A stretch of DNA of 7,170 nt from JBNJEM01 sp051745935 (GTDB taxonomy: Bacteria > Planctomycetota > Planctomycetia > Pirellulales > Pirellulaceae): assembly GCA_051745935.1 (NCBI GenBank), contig JBNJEM010000414.1:1-7170 (forward strand). The letters run 5' to 3'. Below the pieces are notes generated by a model. It was given only the letters and a program-made list of their open reading frames with translations, made no database searches and was not told where the DNA came from. A program made the translations under genes and the position numbers. Of the stretch, positions 1 through 5,727 are shown in pieces. The number at the start of each line of letters is the position of its first letter. The first letter of the stretch is position 1.

Positions 1-242
1 GGCTGCTCGACTGGACCGCCCGGTTGATCCAATCCGGCGAGCGGTCCACGATCCCCAAGGACCTCGCCGCGATCTTGGATCACATGAACATCGAGCAAGC
101 GGCTTGGTTGGACACGGTGCGGGGGTATGACGAGCTGTTCGGTCACGTGGTCGGTTCGCGTGCCTCTATGGGCGAGGCGGCCAGGCGGATGGAGACGTCC
201 AAAATGAAAGGCGCCACGGCCAGCCGCCGCGTGTTCAAGTAG
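1..242 (+). CDS. C-terminal fragment of a Y1 (IS200/REP-associated type) transposase
   Basis: The frame is open from the window edge (first full codon at 3) to a TAG at 240-242, giving about 79 residues that begin LLDWTARLIQSGERSTIP. In planctomycete transposases of the Y1 (single-tyrosine, HUH) family, a 'LLDWTAR...KRG..P..' block followed by '...W...VR.F...F...G' forms the C-terminal tail after the catalytic domain, and this fragment follows that pattern (DTVRGYDELFGHVVGSR). The catalytic HUH and tyrosine motifs would lie upstream, outside the window, so activity cannot be judged. No start is assigned because the gene enters from the left; the TTG at 24 is internal to the conserved tail. 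Two hairpins follow the stop immediately. Family assignment comes from remembered sequence style; the fragment could also be the tail of an unrelated planctomycete protein. Confidence 0.65.
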   Translation, partial: LLDWTARLIQSGERSTIPKDLAAILDHMNIEQAAWLDTVRGYDELFGHVVGSRASMGEAARRMETSKMKGATASRRVFK

Positions 243-299
243 CCGATATCTTCGGGATCGGTTGCCGGCCGTTCGCCTCCACGGTTGTACTGAACGGCC
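243..299 (+). other. two consecutive hairpins after the transposase stop codon
   Basis: Hairpin 1 (243-261) pairs CCGAT with ATCGG, has a one-base bulge at A248, and closes on a C-UUCG-G tetraloop at 250-255, an exceptionally stable loop type. Hairpin 2 pairs GGCCGTTC (267-274) with GAACGGCC (292-299), a perfect 8-bp stem with a 17-base loop. There is no T-run after either, so a classical intrinsic terminator is not supported. Y1 transposases recognise hairpins at element ends, so these could be the right-end signals of the element whose transposase ends at 242. They could equally protect or terminate the transcript. Confidence 0.45.
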
Positions 300-647
300 A
301 GCCATCGGTCCAACCCGCTGCATTTCCAAGACAGTCGGCGCCCATGTGCCATTTTTTGACTGCGACGCCAGTCCCACGTCGCCGTGCGCGCCACAGGTGA
401 GTTCCATCGCCCGTTTACCATTGCTTCCTCCCGGTTTGGACGGTTTTCTCGCCCACTTTCACCCCGCGTCCTCCACGTTCCCCTTTCCGGCGACTATCAG
501 TTGCTCACAATGCGTGACGAACCCGCTACAATCAGGCTATCAATCAGGGTGTGCTTTTGGGAAACTTTTGGAGGCGGAAACCAGGTTTTGTGACGGACTG
601 TAAAATGCACCACCACGTTCAAGCATCACTCAGGTCGCGATGTCGAC
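300..647. other. gene-free stretch between the transposase tail and the minus-strand fusion gene
   Basis: Short open frames exist on both strands, but none has a ribosome binding site, a recognisable product or a convincing composition. I see no clear terminator for the minus-strand gene that ends at 648 and no good promoter. This is a candidate scar between the mobile element and the resident gene. Confidence 0.4.
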
Positions 648-3239
648 TCAGGATTCCGGTGATTGCCGAAGTCGCACGGCGCGCAGGGCTGCCTTGGCCG
701 CTTGCCTGATAGCGGGATTGCGACTTTTGTAGGCTTGACGGAGCACGGAAATGCACTCCTCGGTCCCGCATTCGCCGAGCAGTGTGACGGCGGCGAGGGA
801 GATCTCCGGGTCGTTTGATGGCGCAACGGTAATCAGCGCTTCTTCCGCCACGGCCCCCATGGCGCGAAGACACTCACGAGCCTCGTTTTTATCAAAAACG
901 TCACCAAGCTTTCGAGCCACCGGAAGAGCAGCCCGAGGATCCTTCAGTTCGCCGAGTGTGCGATATACCTCCTTGCGGACGACCTGGGTTCCGCGGTCCC
1001 CCAGCAATCGCAACAACACGTCCACACTGCCGGCGTCTCCCCAAGCGGCCAGGGCTCGCAACGCTTCTTCCCGGGAAAAGGGGGTATTGCCTTCAGCCAA
1101 CTGATTCAAGGTCTGCACGATCGCTTCACGTTCCGACTCACTGACGCTTTCTGGATCCGTGCGCGCCAACTCTTGAATCACTTCGCGTTGTTCCAAGGGA
1201 TTGGACGTGGACAGGCGACTAAGGAAGGCGCCGCTTTGAGTATTATCCGCGTTGTCGCCCGTGGACGGATTAGTAACGGCAAAGGTGTTGTCGGAGGCTT
1301 GCTTCGCCACCTGCGGCGGATTTGAGACGCCGGCCTCGGCTTTCCACTGCTCGAACTTCGCTCGCAGTTCTTCCTCTCCACCGTACTCCAGCTCTAGAGC
1401 ACCGTCATCCAGCGATCCGGCCGCCGGGTCTTGTGGCCCGTAGCCAGCGGCGTCGGACGAAGGGTCGCTGCCAGGGCCGGTGCTCAGTTCGCCAGCATTT
1501 CCCACCTCACCGGAAAACTGGCCTAGCCAGGCGATTGCTCGGGGGATTCCGTGCGAGATCATCGGATCATAGTGTCCACCGCTGTGCACCTCCGCCAGCG
1601 TCACCGGTTTTCCGGCATCGCGCAACCGATCGGCAAAGGCCATGGATTGGCTGTACGAGACGACGGAATCATCATGGGCATGAAACAAAAATACCGGACA
1701 CTGGATCCGTGATTCGTTGGCCCGCGGCGAGGCCAAATCCAGCAACGCGTCGAGATTATTGATCCGCCGCCGAAGGATCGGCAGCATTTCCTTCACACTC
1801 CGTTCCACGTCGGAGACCGGGGCATACGCGATGCAAGCCTTGAGTCGAGGTTCGTTGGCAGCCAACAGCAAAGATTGCTGACCGCCCGAACTGTGTCCTG
1901 CCGAGAACAACTTCTCCGGATCGACTTCCGGAATTCTTGCCAACGCGAACTCGATCGCATTGCGGGCGTTGGTCAACCCGACCCGCGCCGCGGTGAACTG
2001 CTCTATCGCCTTCATGTATTGCCGGTCCGACGCACCGTCTGGGTTCGGCAAATACCCGTCGATTTCATAGGCCACCACGACAAAGCCGGCTTCGGCGTAA
2101 GGAATATGCTCCGGCTGGTCCGCCGCCCCAAGTTCCATACCGGTAAAGGGAACAGCACCGGCGCTGGCGATAAACACGCAGGGTAGCGACCGGGGGGCAT
2201 GATCTCCCTCGGGCGTATAGACAAACAGTTTGCTGGCAGAGCCCGGCTGACCGGTTGGCACTGGCAAACGCACCTCCCGGAAATCCACGCCCGGCGCGAT
2301 TTCCCTGGCCGGCCCTAAATCGGGAAACGAGGGAAGCGGTTCACTGGCCAATTGCTCGGCCCCGGGCAGATCCAAGTCGCGGGACGGAACGTGGGCCCCC
2401 ACAAACAATGTCATCAGACCCACCGTGACCAGGGAGTAGAAAACGGCCGTTGGCCGGAAGAAGCCAAACCGAGCCACACAATAGATAAACCCGATAATTG
2501 GACCGATGATCAGCCCGACACCGACAACCGCGCCGAACGCCGTCGCCACCCAGCGTTCACCCAATTGCCCGCGGACAGACATCCGGACCAGTACCCGAAT
2601 GACGAAGGCACCAATCAGAAGCAGTCCGGTTCCGCACGTCGCCGCGATCTGGGATCCGGCGTTCCCCTTGGTCTTCTTGGACTTACGGTTCCCGCCGGGA
2701 AACACCAGGCCACAACCCGCGATCGCCAGGCCAATTACCAAGAGGACGCCCGCGGCGATCGGATGGCCCGTCAAGACAGACACGAGAGAAGCCAGCACGC
2801 CGAACGCCGCGACCACGGCACTGGGCCAAAAAGCCACCAGTTTTCCAGGCCAAGGCCCCTTGTCGCGTCCACGAGCCTTCTGGAAGGAAGGCCGCAACGG
2901 CCGAGCCTGCCCCGACGATTCCAACGCGCCGATCCCTAGCGGATCCGACTCCTGCATCAACGGCTGCCCGCTCCCTGGACCAGCATTCCCAACACCCTTG
3001 CCTGACCGTGCAGGTGCTCCACTTAGCAAATCGTCCCCCTGCATGCCCCGGTCTTCGGTACCGGCCAGCAATCCGCCTTGGCCGTCACCAAACCCGGCTT
3101 CGGCTGCACTCACCGCACGCGGATCAGGTATTTCAATCGGAGAGCCACAACTGGGACACTTGACGCGTTTGCCGGCCAACTGAGCTTTCGCCTTGAAACG
3201 CTGCCTACACTGACGACATCGAACTTGAATGGAACTCAT
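648..3239 (-). CDS. membrane-anchored alpha/beta hydrolase with N-terminal zinc ribbon and C-terminal HEAT repeats
   Basis: The product has 863 residues. Residues 1-38 form a zinc ribbon (C8, C11, C28, C31) of the type found at the start of many planctomycete proteins. A Gly/Ser-rich linker follows to about 120. Five hydrophobic helices lie near 134-156, 161-180, 201-220, 231-254 and 264-282. Residues about 314-574 are an alpha/beta hydrolase of the dienelactone-hydrolase/S9-peptidase style: nucleophile S450 in GHSSG, probable acid D524 in HAHDDSVV, probable base H556 in SGGHYDP. After an acidic linker, residues about 674-859 are HEAT-like repeats, probably for protein binding. An upstream ATG at 3347 would add 36 residues, but MSSIQVRCRQC at 3239 matches the usual start of such zinc ribbons. 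Reaction and substrate are unknown. The catalytic domain follows the last helix; which side of the membrane it faces is not clear. No signal peptide is seen. The gene stands alone on its strand and looks intact. Confidence 0.9.
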   Translation of the reverse strand: MSSIQVRCRQCRQRFKAKAQLAGKRVKCPSCGSPIEIPDPRAVSAAEAGFGDGQGGLLAGTEDRGMQGDDLLSGAPARSGKGVGNAGPGSGQPLMQESDPLGIGALESSGQARPLRPSFQKARGRDKGPWPGKLVAFWPSAVVAAFGVLASLVSVLTGHPIAAGVLLVIGLAIAGCGLVFPGGNRKSKKTKGNAGSQIAATCGTGLLLIGAFVIRVLVRMSVRGQLGERWVATAFGAVVGVGLIIGPIIGFIYCVARFGFFRPTAVFYSLVTVGLMTLFVGAHVPSRDLDLPGAEQLASEPLPSFPDLGPAREIAPGVDFREVRLPVPTGQPGSASKLFVYTPEGDHAPRSLPCVFIASAGAVPFTGMELGAADQPEHIPYAEAGFVVVAYEIDGYLPNPDGASDRQYMKAIEQFTAARVGLTNARNAIEFALARIPEVDPEKLFSAGHSSGGQQSLLLAANEPRLKACIAYAPVSDVERSVKEMLPILRRRINNLDALLDLASPRANESRIQCPVFLFHAHDDSVVSYSQSMAFADRLRDAGKPVTLAEVHSGGHYDPMISHGIPRAIAWLGQFSGEVGNAGELSTGPGSDPSSDAAGYGPQDPAAGSLDDGALELEYGGEEELRAKFEQWKAEAGVSNPPQVAKQASDNTFAVTNPSTGDNADNTQSGAFLSRLSTSNPLEQREVIQELARTDPESVSESEREAIVQTLNQLAEGNTPFSREEALRALAAWGDAGSVDVLLRLLGDRGTQVVRKEVYRTLGELKDPRAALPVARKLGDVFDKNEARECLRAMGAVAEEALITVAPSNDPEISLAAVTLLGECGTEECISVLRQAYKSRNPAIRQAAKAALRAVRLRQSPES

Positions 3240-3446
3240 AAGCACCCCATCACGAAACCGCCGTCCGGATTCCAGCCCGTTGACAGCCTGGTTCTTACAG
3301 TCCGCCACCACGCCCATCCGGCGAGCGAATAGTTGCAACAACGTCACGAATCAACAATGTCGAAAGAGAGCTTGGCGATGCTCGCGGCCCGCATGACACA
3401 CGGCGGGATTGGGATGCCCATCCTCTGTCAAAACACGCTTTCGATG

Positions 3447-3468
3447 CTCAAGCACTCAAGCACTCAAG
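3447..3468. repeat. short tandem repeat, 8-bp unit CTCAAGCA, 2.75 copies
   Basis: Two perfect copies of CTCAAGCA (3447-3454, 3455-3462) and a partial CTCAAG (3463-3468) sit head to tail in non-coding DNA upstream of the minus-strand fusion gene. The unit is not a multiple of three, consistent with a non-coding location. Copy number could vary by slippage. Confidence 0.7.
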
Positions 3469-3598
3469 AGGGCGCAGCACGAAGTGAGCCGTCATTTGCC
3501 TCGACAGCTACAAAACTACTAAAAAACCTAGTCGCTTGCAAGCAAAACACGCAACCTGCCGAAACAAGAACGTAACCACTCAGAAGTAGAGACTGAAA

Positions 3599-3630
3599 GA
3601 ACCGCCAATTAACGCTGATAAACGCAAATA
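3599..3630 (+). repeat. left arm of an inverted, 10-bp-periodic intergenic repeat
   Basis: The core is CCGC (3602-3605) followed by CAATTAACGC, TGATAAACGC and AAATA, so CGC recurs every 10 bases. Reverse-complementing 3781-3812 gives a sequence matching this arm at 22 of 32 positions by hand alignment, with the CGC spacing conserved. It looks like an intergenic repeat family built of roughly 10-bp units. Function unknown. Confidence 0.6.
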
Positions 3631-3682
3631 GTCAAGTAATTAGCAGAAGCAGACGCCCGTTCCACTGCCTCGACGCATGTAG

Positions 3683-3702
3683 CCCGTGGCCGATCTCACG
3701 GG
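3683..3702. repeat. hairpin CCCGTG/CACGGG with 8-base loop
   Basis: CCCGTG (3683-3688) pairs perfectly with CACGGG (3697-3702) around an 8-base loop. The geometry (6-bp GC-rich stem, 8-base loop) is the same as in each half of the REP-like element at 4150-4294, though the sequence differs. It lies between the two arms of the 10-bp-periodic repeat. Confidence 0.5.
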
Positions 3703-3736
3703 ATTCAAGTACCGCTGTTAATGACGCCTTCGCCCT

Positions 3737-3748
3737 CTGTCGCGACAG
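3737..3748. repeat. perfect 12-bp palindrome CTGTCGCGACAG
   Basis: The sequence is fully self-complementary with no loop, as expected of a site for a dimeric DNA-binding protein rather than an RNA hairpin. It lies between the arms of the 10-bp-periodic repeat. No regulator or adjacent promoter can be assigned. Confidence 0.4.
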
Positions 3749-3780
3749 CATGGTCTGAATTCAGCCGCGAATCTGCCTCG

Positions 3781-3812
3781 TATCAGCGTTCATTAGCGGA
3801 CATCAGCGGTTT
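3781..3812 (-). repeat. right arm of the inverted, 10-bp-periodic intergenic repeat
   Basis: On the minus strand this reads CCGC, TGATGTCCGC, TAATGAACGC, TGATA: again CGC every 10 bases. It is the inverted partner of 3599-3630, with 150 bases between the arms. Confidence 0.6.
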
Positions 3813-3849
3813 CCCTGCTACTCACCGTGGACGCCCGCACGGGCACTTG

Positions 3850-4116
3850 TTACCGGTCACGCGGATTTTGCCGGGTGGGGAATCCATCACCTGCCTCGAA
3901 CATGCGGCCGAAACCGGTAATGGCCGCCACCAGCATCACCAGGGCGAGGAACCAGCCGTGCAGCACGAACGGCCGGATTTCGGTTGGCGACACCACCTTC
4001 AAAAACTCGTACTTGGGAGCCAGGTTTTGGATGGTCTGATAGCCGATCAACACTCGGGGCTTTCGCGGCTGAAACACGTCCGCAAGGGCGCTGTGCGGGG
4101 AAGAAACCCGGGGCAT
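3850..4116 (-). CDS. small putative membrane protein, unrecognised
   Basis: This is an 88-residue frame starting MPRVSSPHSALADVF. The start is chosen because an AGGGA lies about 9 bases upstream and because sequence beyond it runs into the REP-like element. Residues about 53-70 (LHGWFLALVMLVAAITGF) form one clear membrane helix, preceded by a basic, proline-rich N-terminus and followed by a charged tail ending NPRDR. Third codon positions are GC-rich (about 70% by hand count), as expected for a real gene here, and no stronger frame overlaps it. I do not recognise the family. It may be complete, or the C-terminal part of a gene split by the element at 4150-4294, because another minus-strand frame starts just upstream at 4421. 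Confidence 0.45.
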   Translation of the reverse strand: MPRVSSPHSALADVFQPRKPRVLIGYQTIQNLAPKYEFLKVVSPTEIRPFVLHGWFLALVMLVAAITGFGRMFEAGDGFPTRQNPRDR

Positions 4117-4149
4117 GGAAATATTCCCTGCAGTTGCGTAACGATTGAA

Positions 4150-4294
4150 GTAGGACGGGTCTCCAGGCCCGTCTGTTGGCGCGCGAAACCGACTTTGATT
4201 CACTGTCTGCAAAGTTCACGAAACGTGAAGTCTGCAAACATCCGAAAGATGACCATTTTCCACTGTGATAGACGGGCCTGGAGACCCGTCCTAC
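4150..4294. repeat. paired REP-like palindromic element (BIME/MITE-like), 145 bp
   Basis: Positions 4150-4174 and 4270-4294 are exact reverse complements over 25 bases. Each arm carries its own imperfect palindrome: GACGGG, an 8-base loop, then CCCGTC. The 95 bases between arms contain a 6-bp hairpin TTCACG-aaa-CGTGAA (4215-4229) flanked by a direct 9-bp repeat GTCTGCAAA (4205-4213, 4230-4238). This is the layout of a two-unit REP cluster or a small non-autonomous element. REP elements are typically mobilised by Y1 transposases, and the tail of one lies at 1-242, but a link between the two is only inference. No clear target-site duplication was found. Confidence 0.75.
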
Positions 4295-4421
4295 GCATTC
4301 CTTTTTGCAACGTTGGGGTATTCTCTACCGGGGCTGTATTCGGCACCGGGGGCGGGGCGTCTGGCTCCAGACGTGCTGCAGCGGCGTCGGTGCCTTCCGA
4401 AGCGACTGTGTCGCTGCTCAT
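4200..4421 (-). pseudogene. N-terminus of an unrecognised protein interrupted by the REP-like element
   Basis: An ATG at 4421 opens a frame beginning MSSDTVASEGTDAAAARLEP, an Ala/Pro-rich stretch of about 40 residues that looks like a natural N-terminal tail. At codon 43 the frame enters the REP-like arm (RRTGLQAR is repeat-encoded) and stops at 4200, inside the element. A GGAGGAG lies upstream but 15 bases from this ATG; it is better spaced for a second ATG at 4428 in another frame that reads less like protein. The simplest reading is a gene cut by element insertion, with the membrane-protein frame at 3850-4116 possibly the rest of it or the next gene. Coding status is uncertain. Confidence 0.3.
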
Positions 4422-4461
4422 GCGATTCCATTTCAACTCCTCCTCCGCCCGTTTAACATCG

Positions 4462-4791
4462 ATGCCTATCAAAAAGGGGGAGAATTCAGCTTTCAGATCA
4501 ACGGACAGGAGGTTTTCAAGACCCGCCTGGGCGACTTCATCCATGGGCCGAATGCCGATGACGACTGGCCCGCTTGCGTTCGTGCGCGCGGGGTACGAGT
4601 ACACGCGGCGGATGACTGAATCCCGGCGTCTGATGGAGCGAGTGGAGGAGGACGACGACGCGGAGGCGGCTGAGCGAATCCGCGCCAACACGCGCCGAAT
4701 CCAGGAGATTCAGGAGCAGTTCCCCCACGCGTTCAATGGCTACGTGGAACCGGGCAAGCACCGGGTCAGCGATTACCACCTGGAAGATTGA
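4462..4791 (+). pseudogene. small cassette protein with two compensating frameshifts
   Basis: The frame from ATG 4462 is open for 109 codons, but the middle part reads best in another frame. The start reads MPIKK. After A5G5 at 4471-4480, the frame shifted by one base reads GGEFSFQINGQEVF and then FIHGPNADDDWP to about 4570. The original frame then resumes with LAFVRAGYEYTRRM and runs through an acidic, probably helical, segment to GYVEPGKHRVSDYHLED. The likely ancestor is one 109-residue protein, which lost one G from a G6 run and gained one C near 4569-4571. The present product would keep both ends and replace about 30 internal residues. No Shine-Dalgarno is evident. The family is not recognised. 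Its stop overlaps the next start (TGATG). Confidence 0.5.
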
Positions 4792-4916
4792 TGGAGACAG
4801 CTCGCCGTGTCGGGCTTGGACCGTAGGCTTGCACCGGCCGGACAGTCCCCATTAAATCCTGGACTGGCCAGCAGGTCGCAGCCACATTTGCATTGTCCAA
4901 GGAGGAAACACGGTGA
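4791..4916 (+). pseudogene. tiny cassette ORF with an in-frame amber codon
   Basis: ATG 4791 overlaps the previous gene's stop as TGATG, with GGAAG four bases upstream. It reads METARRVGLGP, then TAG at 4824-4826, then in the same frame ACTGRTVPIKSWTGQQVA and on to SKEETR before a TGA at 4914. That TGA overlaps the next start as GTGA. Overlaps at both ends suggest this was one 41-residue gene translated by coupling with its neighbours. As it stands only 11 residues would be made unless amber is read through. The family is not firmly recognised. Confidence 0.4.
4899..4905 (+). promoter_or_regulatory. strong Shine-Dalgarno AAGGAGG
   Basis: AAGGAGG lies 7 bases before GTG 4913 and 13 before ATG 4919. 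Its strength marks a genuine translation start here, even though the frame it serves meets a stop after 12 codons. Confidence 0.7.
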
Positions 4917-5011
4917 ACATGCGCCGGCGGTGCTGTTTTCGGCGCTGTTAGAGCGCACTAGCGGATACCCTCCAAGCCATCACCAATTTCCAACTATTGC
5001 AATGGAGATGA
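4913..5011 (+). pseudogene. tiny cassette ORF with an in-frame amber codon
   Basis: After the strong Shine-Dalgarno, GTG 4913 reads MNMRRRCCFRRC, then TAG at 4949-4951, then in the same frame SALADTLQAITNFQLLQWR and a TGA at 5009. The second half looks like real protein (amphipathic helix). The stop lies three bases before the ATG of the next gene, whose ribosome binding site (GGAG, 5004-5007) sits inside this frame. The pattern is a 32-residue gene broken by one amber codon. Alternatively, the Arg/Cys-rich 12-residue peptide is itself a leader, or amber is decoded. Confidence 0.4.
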
Positions 5012-5014
5012 AAG

Positions 5015-5191
5015 ATGGCTTGGGAAATGTCCATTTCCGCAGAGGGCTGGCAGGAGATCAGGGAAAAGCTCGACGACCGGTCTCGTGAGGCTCGCCGAGC
5101 AATGTTTTCGGCCAAAATGCCCGTGAACCACGAAATGCTACAGAGCCGTTTCCCGAAGCCTTTCGCGAAATCGCTACGCAGGTTAACGTAG
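5015..5191 (+). pseudogene. truncated MAWEMS-type planctomycete accessory protein
   Basis: ATG 5015 has GGAG seven bases upstream and reads MAWEMSISAEGWQEIREKLD. A MAWEMS start followed by a Trp and a helix is, from memory, the hallmark of short planctomycete accessory proteins of about 80-110 residues, function unknown. Here only about 24 residues fit that pattern. The frame then runs into the start of what looks like a second protein (MFSAKMPVNHEML, from 5102) and ends at TAG 5189-5191 after 58 residues. I infer an internal deletion that joined this gene's N-terminus to the next gene. It could be expressed as a short chimera. Confidence 0.55.
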
Positions 5192-5346
5192 GGAACTGCA
5201 GCCCCAACACCGCCAACATCGCCGTTCGCGAAGGCGGCGACTACGTGCTAACCGTAACATGGTCGGACGGCGTCAGTCGCCATTTTCCGATTGACTCTAC
5301 CAAGGAGTCCCACATCGCCATCACCGCCAAGAGGCCGAGTTATTGA
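5102..5346 (+). pseudogene. cassette protein of unknown function broken by a -1 frameshift
   Basis: The first part, from ATG 5102, reads MFSAKMPVNHEMLQSRF in the frame of the preceding gene. Around 5149 the coherent reading moves back one base and continues PEAFREIATQVNVGNCSP, then GGDYVLTVTWSDGVSRHFPI and on to TGA 5344-5346. The second part has no start codon of its own. Together they make about 81 residues: a short helix (PEAFREIATQ) and an Asn/Ser segment, then a beta-rich end (YVLTVTW). GAGG (5087-5090) may be its ribosome binding site. I do not recognise the fold. The slip site CGTTTCCC is not a classic slippery heptamer, so decay is more likely than programmed frameshifting. Confidence 0.5.
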
Positions 5347-5358
5347 CAAGGAAATCCG

Positions 5359-5643
5359 GTGAATCCATTCGTAGGGCCTTACTCCCTTGGCAGAGAAACC
5401 ATGCGCAAAACTGGCAGCAGATGTGTCTCGGGCATGAACGCATCCGGTGGACTGGGGGACACCGAGGGAGCGGCAGAGTTTGGCGCTGGCGATGATGGCC
5501 GCTTGTCCCAGTATGGTCAAATAGTATTCTGTCGAGTGGAGGAGGATTTAGAACAGCCCATCCACGACAGAAGCCCGGCGTTGGAGGCTCATCCGGACAA
5601 GAGGCCCAAAGAGATCGCCGACCTGCTGCAAGCCGAGGGCTGA
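5359..5643 (+). pseudogene. protein with C-terminal helix-turn-helix-like segment, interrupted by TGA
   Basis: GTG 5359, with AAGGA about seven bases upstream, opens a 94-residue frame ending at TGA 5641-5643. The first 65 residues are Gly-rich and not recognisable. The end reads ALEAHPDKRPKEIADLLQ AEG; after the TGA the same frame continues NVKPESVIDTATLKNKRQ to about 5720. The pattern 'AHPDK.PKEIA..L.AEG..V....V......LK' is the helix-turn-helix-like unit common in short planctomycete proteins, so the TGA falls between its helices. One base change (for example TTA to TGA) would explain it. The broken frame runs directly into the nitrilase gene in the same reading frame. Confidence 0.5.
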
Positions 5644-5727
5644 AACGTGAAGCCTGAATCGGTGATCGACACCGCCACGCTCAAGAACAAACGACAGATC
5701 TTCAGACGCACACGAGGGTTATGGAAG

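Larger units (their letters stand above)
3240..3849. other. gene-free, repeat-bearing intergenic region
   Basis: About 600 bases with no convincing gene. A plus-strand frame at 3333-3575 is open but has no ribosome binding site and no recognisable features, and it contains the 8-bp tandem repeat. AT content rises between about 3490 and 3650. A perfect 10-bp palindrome GCTTGCAAGC is at 3534-3543. The promoter of the minus-strand fusion gene should lie in 3240-3450, but only a weak candidate is visible. Confidence 0.5.

Noticed and set aside
3240..3347. Upstream ATG at 3347 as the start of the fusion gene
   Set aside because: The extra 36 residues do not resemble protein, and the zinc ribbon's usual start coincides with ATG 3239.
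3326..3354. Sigma70-like promoter for the minus-strand fusion gene (TTGATT, 17 bases, TATTCG)
   Set aside because: Both boxes match the consensus poorly; such a match is expected by chance.
3721..4461. Long plus-strand open frame from 3721 as one 356-residue gene
   Set aside because: Its first 247 codons cross the repeat arm, the minus-strand membrane frame and the REP-like element and do not read as protein; only the part from 4462 does.
4773..4958. Cys-rich minus-strand 61-residue frame
   Set aside because: The plus strand there carries overlapping coupled frames with a strong Shine-Dalgarno; the Cys codons look like a shadow.
5248..5520. Minus-strand 90-residue frame
   Set aside because: It overlaps the coherent plus-strand end of the beta-rich cassette protein, has no clear ribosome binding site and is not recognisable.
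5647..5727. GTG 5647 as the nitrilase start
   Set aside because: The added residues complete the helix-turn-helix unit interrupted at 5641, not a nitrilase N-terminus.
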